The position numbers were made by a program, and so were the translations under genes. A stretch of 26,587 bases of DNA, taken from NCBI GenBank assembly GCA_964607675.1, contig CAZSLC010000025.1, forward strand, positions 1 to 26,587. Reading direction: 5' to 3'. The notes under the pieces were generated by a model. The model searched no databases. It saw only the letters and a list, made by a program, of their open reading frames with translations, and had not been told where the DNA came from. How positions within the stretch are numbered: the stretch's first letter is position 1; each line of letters begins with the position of its first letter. Below are positions 1 to 6,331 of this stretch, piece after piece. The DNA is from CAZSLC01 sp964607675. GTDB taxonomy: Bacteria > Bacteroidota > Bacteroidia > Bacteroidales > UBA932.

Positions 1-840
1 GCTTTGTATTATACCCAAAAAGGATTAGATAAAGGTATTGATATTGACTATTTAGAGAGTCAGGTTGAAGGTTATCATATCTTGTCGAAGATATATCAAA
101 AAAAGGGAATGTATAAGAATGCCTTTTTTTCTTTGAACAACTATAAGATGTTGTCTGATAGAATAATCAATGCAGACAAACTCAATGATATTATTCAGAT
201 TGAAAAAAAATATGAGTACGAAAAGAGAAAATTGGAATTTGATAATGCATTGATGAAGCAGAGTCTTAAAATATCATCTTTAAAGGGTCTTATCCTTACC
301 ATAATTTCAATAACACTTTTAGTTTTAGTTGTCTCATTAGTCATTTATCAAAAAATGAAGAGAAAACAACTCCTTCTATCTGAAGATGTCGAGAAGAAGA
401 GTACCCAGATAACACAAGGGATAAATAAGATCGCTTCCACTTCTATTCAGTTGATGCACAATGCCCAAATTGAGGATAAAACTTTGAAGATTTTGGATGA
501 TATGGCTAATTCAAAAGATAGTTCTGTATATCAGTCAGTCAATAAGTTAAAGGATTTTTATAAATATAAACAGGGGAAAGAGTCATGGAAAGAGTTTGAG
601 ACAGTGTTTTCAAGTGCTTACAGTGATTTTTACGGAGCTTTAAATAAAAATTTTCCTCTCCTTACACCGAACGAGAGGAAAATCTGTATTTTTTTGAAAT
701 TGAATATGACTAATAAGGATATTTCAAGAATTACCCTTCAATCTGAAGATGCTATTAGGAAGGCAAGGGTCCGTATGCGTAAGAAAATGGGATTGGAACG
801 AGAAATAAACTTAAATACCTATATCCAAAATATTCAATAG
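1..840 (+). CDS. TPR / transmembrane / HTH regulator, 5' truncated by the window edge
   Basis: The frame is open from the first base, so this is the C-terminal ~280 residues of a longer protein. Counting from the TTG at base 4, residues ~20-50 look like the last TPR helices and 60-92 form a charged, coiled-coil-like helix. Residues ~94-116 are a single membrane span followed by basic KMKRKQ. Residues ~218-265 form a LuxR/GerE-like helix-turn-helix (LTPNERKICIF, then TNKDISRITLQSEDAIRKAR). TPR-TM-HTH proteins are a common Bacteroidota class of membrane-tethered regulators: the periplasmic TPR part is thought to sense and the cytoplasmic HTH to bind DNA. The missing N-terminus should hold a signal peptide and more TPRs. 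The stop at 838-840 lies 7 bases from the stop of the convergent lipoprotein gene. The architecture is clear; the target genes are unknown. Confidence 0.75.
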   Translation, partial: ALYYTQKGLDKGIDIDYLESQVEGYHILSKIYQKKGMYKNAFFSLNNYKMLSDRIINADKLNDIIQIEKKYEYEKRKLEFDNALMKQSLKISSLKGLILTIISITLLVLVVSLVIYQKMKRKQLLLSEDVEKKSTQITQGINKIASTSIQLMHNAQIEDKTLKILDDMANSKDSSVYQSVNKLKDFYKYKQGKESWKEFETVFSSAYSDFYGALNKNFPLLTPNERKICIFLKLNMTNKDISRITLQSEDAIRKARVRMRKKMGLEREINLNTYIQNIQ

Positions 841-847
841 GAGTAAG

Positions 848-1258
848 CTACTTTTTGTAAGTTTTAATCTCTATTATGTTGTCACCTAAAAGGAAAGTGG
901 CATTCTTGCCATCGTTGGACAATATCTTTATAGATAGAGTTTCAACACTTTCAAACCCTTCAATGAAAAGACTTATCTTATCACCGTTGACCTTGTAGCT
1001 GTCACCGATGATAGGTAGATACCCAGAATAATCAAATGATCCATCACTGCCAAATGTTAACTCATGACCGTAGTCTTCATAAACTGGAGAAGTGAGGTCG
1101 ATCCATTCGCCGACGCTAGGAACCATTGCTGATGTGGCAACCCATGTTCCGTAGAGGGCAGCAGAGCCTCCACCACCATTATTTTTTGTGCATGAAGTAA
1201 GTGAAAGAGCAAGTGTCAAAAAGAGAATTGCTGTTGCGAAATAAAGTGTTTTTTTCAT
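848..1258 (-). CDS. Small lipocalin-like lipoprotein
   Basis: A 136-residue protein when started at the ATG at 1258. An upstream in-frame ATG (1345) would add 29 non-signal-like residues and overlap the neighbouring gene, so I reject it. The N-terminus is a lipoprotein signal (MKKTLYFATA..., lipobox LTSC, acylated Cys23) followed by a Gly/Asn/Ser linker. The LYGTW motif near residue 36-40, then alternating beta-like segments (ELTFGSDGSFDYSG, DKISLFIEG, NATFLLGDN), fits the small lipocalin-like families abundant in Bacteroidota lipoproteins. The ligand and role cannot be read from sequence. It follows the Blc-type lipocalin gene on the same strand after 52 bases, so the two may be co-transcribed. 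Its 3' end converges on the TPR-HTH gene. Confidence 0.72.
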   Translation of the reverse strand: MKKTLYFATAILFLTLALSLTSCTKNNGGGGSAALYGTWVATSAMVPSVGEWIDLTSPVYEDYGHELTFGSDGSFDYSGYLPIIGDSYKVNGDKISLFIEGFESVETLSIKILSNDGKNATFLLGDNIIEIKTYKK

Positions 1259-1310
1259 TTGTTGAATAATTAAATAAAATCTTCTGCAAAGATACTCAAT
1301 TATTGTCTTT

Positions 1311-1895
1311 TTAGTTAGAACAATTGGTGGACAATCCTTGGACAAAAGGTGGACAATGCTTAACCCAAATCAATTTATTTTCATCGTACCCCCTCTCTCT
1401 TATGCGTTTGATGAGAAACTCATGATCTGACTCGGCAAGTACGGGGGTGCGGCTGAGGATCCAGAGGTATTTGTCAGTTTTGCTCCCAATAAGTGCAAAT
1501 CTATAATCTTCTGCAAGCTCCATCACATAGTAGTCTCCCCAGAAATTAAGAAAAAATGCAACTTCGAGTTTTGATGGTTCATTGGGATTGGGAATCCTCG
1601 CTTTCCCCTCTGCCTCTTTGTATTTTCCATCTAAACCACCTTTATATCCTGAATTGATCACTTTAATCATGCCATTATTCATGAGCGAGTAATTGGCAGT
1701 CACTCCATCCATGTCTCTTTCAAATCTGTGGTCATACCTGGCTATTTCGTACCAAGTGCCAAGATACTTGTTGAGATCAAGGTTTTGCACGACACTGTTG
1801 TCGATTCTCTTTTTGTCTGAGTTACCAGCCATGCACGAATTAGCACAGATGGCAAATGTTAGGACACAAATTAAAATAAGCTTTGTCCGTTTCAT
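1311..1895 (-). CDS. blc: Blc-type bacterial lipocalin (lipoprotein)
   Basis: 194 residues. The hydrophobic leader ends at a possible but weak lipobox (ANSC, Cys21). The lipocalin signature GTWYEIARYDHRFERD (residues ~46-61) and YLWILSRTP (~143-151) are typical of the Blc/apolipoprotein D-like family, an outer-membrane lipoprotein that binds fatty acids or lysophospholipids. The family normally stops just after the LIWV strand. Here about 15 extra residues follow (from His180), and they are encoded by three 11-base GGACAA-containing units at 1324-1356, so the tail may be a repeat-driven extension. The start at 1895 is the first ATG of the signal peptide. The next gene on the strand is another lipocalin-like lipoprotein. 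Family assignment is firm; the ligand is not known. Confidence 0.85.
   Translation of the reverse strand: MKRTKLILICVLTFAICANSCMAGNSDKKRIDNSVVQNLDLNKYLGTWYEIARYDHRFERDMDGVTANYSLMNNGMIKVINSGYKGGLDGKYKEAEGKARIPNPNEPSKLEVAFFLNFWGDYYVMELAEDYRFALIGSKTDKYLWILSRTPVLAESDHEFLIKRIRERGYDENKLIWVKHCPPFVQGLSTNCSN
1324..1356. repeat. Three 11-base units sharing GGACAA inside the lipocalin 3' end
   Basis: On the plus strand GGACAA recurs at 1329, 1340 and 1351, each in an 11-base unit (TTGGTGGACAA, TCCTTGGACAA, AAGGTGGACAA). Eleven is not a multiple of three, so the repeat shifts frame at each unit and is not a protein-level repeat. It encodes the unusual C-terminal tail of the lipocalin and sits just upstream of the next minus-strand gene. 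Confidence 0.6.
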
Positions 1896-1979
1896 AATAA
1901 TTCGATTTAGTTATTGTTGTCATGGTAAAGTATTTTGTTACAACTGTGTTAGTCATTGTCACAAGGATATATTTATCAT

Positions 1980-2029
1980 GGGACTACATGGATACCAATG
2001 GACTGTAATGGACTGTAATGGACTTAATT
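1980..2029. repeat. 10-base phased direct repeats upstream of the 2088 gene
   Basis: TGGACTGTAA-type units start at 1999, 2009 and 2019, with a degenerate unit (TGGATACCAA) at 1989 and GGACT again at 1981. The 10-base spacing places each GGACT core on the same DNA face. The array lies in the 192-base spacer between the divergent lipocalin (start 1895) and the 2088 gene, about 30 bases upstream of the latter's -7 box. An operator for a cooperative repressor or activator is possible; no known binding site is recognised. Confidence 0.5.
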
Positions 2030-2033
2030 GTAA

Positions 2034-2064
2034 TCTGTTAATGGAATTTTAAAATGTATATTTG
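2034..2064 (+). promoter_or_regulatory. Bacteroidota-type promoter for the 2088 gene
   Basis: TATATTTG at 2057-2064 matches the Bacteroides -7 consensus TAnnTTTG exactly. TCTG at 2034-2037, 19 bases upstream, matches three of four -33 (TTTG) bases. It lies 23 bases before the GTG start. Confidence 0.6.
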
Positions 2065-2087
2065 TAAACAAACTAACCTAAATTGTC

Positions 2088-2645
2088 GTGGCGAAGATAA
2101 CGAAAAATTCTTATGAGTTGAAGTTGCTTCTTTCGGAAATAGAAAGTAAGTATTCGAGGAAAATGATCGCACCATCTGATTTTGAGTTTTTGATGTATGA
2201 AATATCAATGAAAGTGGGTGCAATCATTAGTTGTTCGACACTTAAAAGACTATGGGGCTATATTGAGGCAAAAACAGCACCGAGAGTCTATACATTAGAT
2301 ACCTTATCTGCTTTAATAGGATATAAAAATTGGTTCGATTTTGTATCAAAGAATCAAAAGCAGATTGATAATGCTGTTGAAATTGTGGTGAAAAATGCGG
2401 TTGAAAAGGATCCCAATCTCAATGTAGATGATAAAATATTGCTTAGATGGGATGAGGGTAAATCTTGTGTTTTGAAGTATGTAGGGAGCAATGAGTTTGC
2501 AATAGATATAGACACATTATATAATTTTACAAAAGAGTCAATTCCAGAGCTGAAAATACACATTACTAATCATAGGGGCTTAAACCTTGAGATGAAGGGA
2601 CTTATCTCATTAAATACCATAATAGAAATATTAGAAAGGATATAA
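2088..2645 (+). CDS. Bacteroidota-specific putative DNA-binding/regulatory protein
   Basis: 185 residues with a GTG start. An in-frame TAA at 2079-2081 leaves almost no room for an earlier start, and the next Met is well inside the conserved part. There is no signal peptide or membrane span, so it is cytoplasmic. Residues ~50-86 (STLKRLWGY...PRVYTLDTLSALIGYKNWFDF) match a pattern I recognise from many Bacteroidota proteins: a short helix-turn-helix-like module with STL+R-x-W-GY and GYK-x-W-x-DF anchors. The C-terminal ~90 residues (LLRWDEGKSCVLKYVG...) look like a small beta-rich sensor or binding domain. The lipoprotein gene follows after 41 bases and has its own promoter box. It may regulate its neighbours; function is not established. 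Confidence 0.6.
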   Translation: MAKITKNSYELKLLLSEIESKYSRKMIAPSDFEFLMYEISMKVGAIISCSTLKRLWGYIEAKTAPRVYTLDTLSALIGYKNWFDFVSKNQKQIDNAVEIVVKNAVEKDPNLNVDDKILLRWDEGKSCVLKYVGSNEFAIDIDTLYNFTKESIPELKIHITNHRGLNLEMKGLISLNTIIEILERI

Positions 2646-2661
2646 ATTTCTAATATATTAG

Positions 2662-2669
2662 TATATTTG
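2662..2669 (+). promoter_or_regulatory. -7 box upstream of the 2687 lipoprotein gene
   Basis: TATATTTG exactly matches TAnnTTTG and is the same octamer as upstream of the 2088 gene, 18 bases before the ATG. I see no convincing -33 element. It would allow transcription independent of the preceding gene. Confidence 0.45.
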
Positions 2670-2686
2670 TCATTATAATTTATTTA

Positions 2687-3418
2687 ATGATGAAGAAAAT
2701 TTTATTTATCATTCTCATCACGTCTCTTTTTGTGTTGGGATGTTCGAAAAGCACAAGTCCTGATGTTAATCAGCTTTATGGTACCTGGATAGTTGATGTT
2801 AGAGATGGTAAGGATATGCCTACCAATGACTTCTTTGTGATGGAGTTTAGAAGCGATTCTTATCAGTATTACGGAGAAATGAGAGATTCAAAGTGGAATT
2901 TCTATACAACAACGAAGTATCGTTTAGATGGAGATGTTATATTCCTGGAGAGGGAAAATGTCAAGCTTAGACTTAAAATTATTTACCTCGACAACGAGGA
3001 AATTGTTTTCGAATCAGTAGAATATTCTGAAGATGGTGTCCCTCAAGATGACTATAGCAGGTATTTAGGTTATAAGGTAGATGTTAATTATAAGAGCTCT
3101 ATCTTAGGTATGTGGGAGGGAGGATGCGTTAATCCTGCTGGCAATTATACTCTCCAAAGGTGGAAATATAACGAGGATGGCACTTATAGTTACTTTTCAA
3201 AAAATAACGCAGGAGAGTGGGTTGAAAAAACTGACAATGAGGGTAAATATTATTTGTATGGAGATCTTCTGGTGACTACTTGGGTCAATGATGATCTATC
3301 AGGTATAATAGGCCCCATGTGTGAGATATGGGAGTGCGATATCGAAAATGGTAAAATGGAGTGGTCTGCATATCGCCAAAATAGAGGAATGGTTGAGTTT
3401 GAGATGAACAAAAAGTAA
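2687..3418 (+). CDS. Lipoprotein with two lipocalin-like repeats
   Basis: 243 residues. The signal peptide ends in a lipobox (VLGC, Cys19) followed by Ser-Lys. Two related segments each begin with a [LM]xGxW motif: QLYGTWIVDVRDG near residue 30, and SILGMWEGGCVNPAG near 140. Each is followed by beta-strand-like stretches such as DGTYSYFS. This suggests a tandem of small lipocalin-like domains, as in the shorter lipoprotein at 848-1258. Start: ATG at 2687, with a second ATG directly after it at 2690. The stop abuts that of the convergent GNAT-HD gene with no bases between. Exported and lipid-anchored is well supported; the role is unknown. Confidence 0.68.
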   Translation: MMKKILFIILITSLFVLGCSKSTSPDVNQLYGTWIVDVRDGKDMPTNDFFVMEFRSDSYQYYGEMRDSKWNFYTTTKYRLDGDVIFLERENVKLRLKIIYLDNEEIVFESVEYSEDGVPQDDYSRYLGYKVDVNYKSSILGMWEGGCVNPAGNYTLQRWKYNEDGTYSYFSKNNAGEWVEKTDNEGKYYLYGDLLVTTWVNDDLSGIIGPMCEIWECDIENGKMEWSAYRQNRGMVEFEMNKK

Positions 3419-4537
3419 TCAATATACCTTCTCAAAAATCTCTCTGATTATTTTTTCTTCCCTTATCATGCCACGGAGTTCTTCCAATCTTTGATGGTTG
3501 GGGGATTCTGCAAATCTAATCTTTAGATAACCTCCGTCTCCATATTTCTCCCTTAGATGGGACATTGTCCTTTGGAAATATTCCTCTTTGGAGAGTCCTG
3601 GGTGGTGCTCTTTTCCATATTGGATGGTTCTCAAAATAATTGTGTGTGGCTCGATGAATCTGTCTGCCTCGGCGACAATTTGTCCATAAATCCCCCTTGG
3701 CTCCGATTTATTCGATGCCCTGTGATCTTCCACAGCCTCTTTCATGGTTGAAATTTCCCCTTCGGTGAACCATCTTTTTAGTTGCAGATCTTCGCTTAGG
3801 ATGCGCCCAGAGGATATATGGTGATTGTCTCTCCCCTCGCAGATGCCAATGTCGTGGTATGCGGCAATGGTGTAAACCATATCAATATCAACGGAGTGCC
3901 CACTTTTATTGAGTCCTTCTGCTATTTGAAGGCTTTGTCTGATTACTGTCTCAATGTGATCAAGGCGGTGAGCAGCATCGTAACCCTCATATTTGGGGAG
4001 AATCTTAGTTTGGATGTAGTGGAGGGGATAGACGGTGCAGAGATAATTGTCAATTTCTTCGGGTTTTGGAAGGTACTCTCCAAAATGGAGGAGATACATT
4101 GGAAGCGATTCCCCCTCAGGCAAATAGGGAGGCTGAATATATTTTTTGTCAATGATAGAGGCCCCATTCCTTGTGTAGAAGTTGAGTCTTCTACTACTAA
4201 TCTCATTCTCTGGAAGTTCTACCTCGAATACAATTGATGGATTAGCATTTTTGATAAGTTGAAGTATGTGGGTGCCCCTCCCTTGGTTGCGTAGTTCTGG
4301 GCTGATTGCAAGGTGCTCAAAGTAGGCAAAATGGTTGAAGTCCCAATAGCTGATGAAGCCTCTCATTTCTCCATCTTGGTATATTATGCAAGGGTGAAAA
4401 ATGGAGTGCTCCATTTCGGCAATTGTTCTAATTCTCTTATCTGCACGCCTCTCTGATGATGGAAATGAATCATTTAGGAGCCTGAATGCAAACTGCCACT
4501 CAAGGTGTGATGTGATTGGTTTTAACTCTAAAGTCAT
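3419..4537 (-). CDS. GNAT acetyltransferase - HD phosphohydrolase fusion
   Basis: 372 residues from the ATG at 4537; a TTG ten codons upstream is less likely. Residues ~1-155 are a GNAT N-acetyltransferase: the acetyl-CoA motif A reads LAISPELRNQGRGTHILQ (R/QxxGxG at ~83-88) after the EHLAIS strand, and ENEISSRRLNFYTRNGA matches motif B. Residues ~185-300 are an HD-type metal phosphohydrolase: AHRLDHIETV (His190/His194), YHDIG (His228-Asp229), EDH (His272) and EADRF (Asp292) give the H...HD...H...D pattern. No signal peptide is present, so it is cytoplasmic. The fusion suggests that acetylation and nucleotide or phosphoester hydrolysis act on the same or linked substrates. Substrates are unknown. 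Confidence 0.82.
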   Translation of the reverse strand: MTLELKPITSHLEWQFAFRLLNDSFPSSERRADKRIRTIAEMEHSIFHPCIIYQDGEMRGFISYWDFNHFAYFEHLAISPELRNQGRGTHILQLIKNANPSIVFEVELPENEISSRRLNFYTRNGASIIDKKYIQPPYLPEGESLPMYLLHFGEYLPKPEEIDNYLCTVYPLHYIQTKILPKYEGYDAAHRLDHIETVIRQSLQIAEGLNKSGHSVDIDMVYTIAAYHDIGICEGRDNHHISSGRILSEDLQLKRWFTEGEISTMKEAVEDHRASNKSEPRGIYGQIVAEADRFIEPHTIILRTIQYGKEHHPGLSKEEYFQRTMSHLREKYGDGGYLKIRFAESPNHQRLEELRGMIREEKIIREIFEKVY

Positions 4538-4564
4538 TTTTGTATTATAATAGATATTCCTTAA

Positions 4565-4572
4565 CAAATATA
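4565..4572 (-). promoter_or_regulatory. -7 box for the GNAT-HD gene
   Basis: On the minus strand 4572-4565 reads TATATTTG, an exact TAnnTTTG match 27 bases before the ATG at 4537. It is divergent from the sigma-factor promoter; no clear -33 element is visible. Confidence 0.5.
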
Positions 4573-4605
4573 ATACAATAATGAAGAGTGTCTATTTATT
4601 AATTT

Positions 4606-4613
4606 TATCTTTG
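4606..4613 (+). promoter_or_regulatory. -7 box for the ECF sigma gene
   Basis: TATCTTTG exactly matches TAnnTTTG and lies 22 bases before the ATG at 4636. This suggests the sigma gene is read by the housekeeping sigma factor. The -33 element is not evident. Confidence 0.5.
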
Positions 4614-4635
4614 TAGAGATATTCTAGGGAAAAAG

Positions 4636-5154
4636 ATGAATAAATCTCAAGAATTTAAGAAAATGTATAATAAATACTTCAATAGAGTATTTATATATGT
4701 TGCATCTTTCTCTCATGATAAAGAGGTGGCCAAAAATATTGTTCAGGATACATTTTTGAAGGTATGGATCAATTTTGATAAAATAGACTTAGATAGAGAA
4801 ATACTTCCCTATGTGCTTCGTATTGCAAAGAATGAGACTCTTAATCATATTAGGCATGAAGCTGTAAATACTAGGTATAATAATTATATAAATAGTAAAA
4901 ACGCTTTATTTCCGCATTTGTTCTTGGATAACAGTAATTTGGACAGAGTCATGGGCAACGAACTTGAACAGATTATCTATGACTCTATTGAAGATATGAA
5001 ACCAATTATAAGGGATACATTTCTTTTGAGCAGACATGATTGTTTGACAAATCAGGAAATTGCCGATAAATTGGGAATATCAATAAAAACAGTAGAATAT
5101 AGGATAATGATAGCATTAAGAATTTTGCAAGATGCCTTAAATGACTATTTGTAA
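4636..5154 (+). CDS. ECF sigma-70 family factor (SusCD-associated)
   Basis: 172 residues, the usual ECF length. Region 2 spans ~10-50 (YNKYFNRVFIYVASFSHDKEVAKNIVQDTFLKVW), carrying the core-binding VQDTFLKVW. Region 4 spans ~118-168 with the HTH NQEIADKLGISIKTVEYRI. No anti-sigma or extra domain is fused. The FecR-type anti-sigma gene follows after 38 bases, then susC with an STN domain and susD: the standard Bacteroidota trans-envelope cascade. There, binding of the transporter's ligand relays through the STN domain to FecR, which frees sigma to transcribe the uptake genes. The ligand is not evident. Confidence 0.9.
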   Translation: MNKSQEFKKMYNKYFNRVFIYVASFSHDKEVAKNIVQDTFLKVWINFDKIDLDREILPYVLRIAKNETLNHIRHEAVNTRYNNYINSKNALFPHLFLDNSNLDRVMGNELEQIIYDSIEDMKPIIRDTFLLSRHDCLTNQEIADKLGISIKTVEYRIMIALRILQDALNDYL

Positions 5155-5192
5155 TTTAGGGTATTTTGTAATGAAAGTGTATATATTTTGAG

Positions 5193-6260
5193 ATGAAAAA
5201 GACATTATTAATCAAATATATTAGCAAAGAGACAACCACCCAAGAGAATCTTGTTGTGGAGAAGTGGCTTAGTGAATCTGAGATAAATTTTAAATATTTT
5301 GGGAAATTAAGGGATACTGTTATTGCCACTGACATGTCGCTGCTCTCGACAGATGACAGATTTGTGTCAAATGGGGAAAAAGATGAGATTTTAGGTAGAA
5401 TCTTGAATGATGATGCAACTACTGCAAAGAGAAACACTTATTTCTCTTCCAATGGCCATTTCAAAGCGGTGCGTGCCTTTTTGCTGGTTGCTGCTATTGT
5501 TTGTTTGATATTTTCGATACTCTTCAATCTATACCAACATAAGATAATAAAGACCAACTATCCTGATACATATACGGCCAAATACAATAATGAACGAGTC
5601 TATAAATCTTTTTATACTGTGAATGGTGTAAAAGGTAAAATTACACTTCCAGATGGTTCTGTCGTGTGGATGAACTCTGCATCTTCTATCTCTTTTCCAT
5701 ACATTTTTTCAGACACTCTTAGGGAGGTGAATTTCCAAGGTGAAGGTTATTTTGATATTCAAACCAATCCTGACAGACCAATGATTGTTACTACAGAGAA
5801 GGGTATGAGAATTAAAGTGATGGGGACTACTTTTCACGTGAGTTCTTACACTGATGACGATAAAGAGGAGATTACCCTTTTCTCTGGCAAGGTCAATCTT
5901 TCCAATAAAAGTAGTAAAATAGAACAGATGGAATTGAAACCATACCAAACAGTTCAGCTCTCTTATGGGAAAAAACTTATAAATGTAACTCAAACTACAG
6001 AGGTTGATACTATAAAGAAGGTGTCGTGGAAAGATGGTGATCTGATTTATGATCAAACCCCTATGAAAGATGTAATTAAGTCGTTAGAGAGGTGGCATGG
6101 TGTCGAAATTAAGGTGCTTGATAATGATGTTTACAATTATTATTTCACGGCCAATTTCCATTCAGAGTCTATAATTCAGATATTGGAATTATTGGAATTT
6201 ACTTCTCCTATCAAATATGAAATTGAGGATAAAATTATTTATCTTTCAAAAAGAAATTAA
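5193..6260 (+). CDS. FecR-family anti-sigma factor with DUF4974
   Basis: 355 residues. The N-terminal ~90 residues are cytoplasmic and should bind the sigma factor. A single membrane span lies at ~94-113 (AFLLVAAIVCLIFSILFNLY). The periplasmic FecR domain covers ~145-245 (KGKITLPDGSVVWMNSASSI, GEGYFDIQ, IKVMGTTFHVSSY). A C-terminal DUF4974 domain covers ~285-352 (TPMKDVIKSLERWHGVEIKV ... IYLSK) and resembles the STN fold it is thought to contact. Order and orientation with the sigma gene upstream and STN-bearing susC downstream fit one signalling operon. All expected parts are present, with no truncation. Confidence 0.92.
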   Translation: MKKTLLIKYISKETTTQENLVVEKWLSESEINFKYFGKLRDTVIATDMSLLSTDDRFVSNGEKDEILGRILNDDATTAKRNTYFSSNGHFKAVRAFLLVAAIVCLIFSILFNLYQHKIIKTNYPDTYTAKYNNERVYKSFYTVNGVKGKITLPDGSVVWMNSASSISFPYIFSDTLREVNFQGEGYFDIQTNPDRPMIVTTEKGMRIKVMGTTFHVSSYTDDDKEEITLFSGKVNLSNKSSKIEQMELKPYQTVQLSYGKKLINVTQTTEVDTIKKVSWKDGDLIYDQTPMKDVIKSLERWHGVEIKVLDNDVYNYYFTANFHSESIIQILELLEFTSPIKYEIEDKIIYLSKRN

Positions 6261-6331
6261 TTTATCAGTATTTTAGGGTGAATCTTTCGTAGAGTGTGTA
6301 TATATTAGTAAACCTAATAATGCACATATTT

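Noticed and set aside
1259..1345. Upstream start (ATG 1345) for the small lipoprotein
   Set aside because: It would place 29 residues before a perfect lipoprotein signal peptide and overlap the lipocalin gene.
1980..2030. CRISPR-like array
   Set aside because: Units are 10 bases, contiguous and without spacers, and no cas gene is nearby.
5155..5192. Separate promoter for the anti-sigma gene (TATTTTG and TATATTTTG)
   Set aside because: Neither fits TAnnTTTG in spacing, and the gene is 38 bases behind its sigma partner, so co-transcription is more likely.
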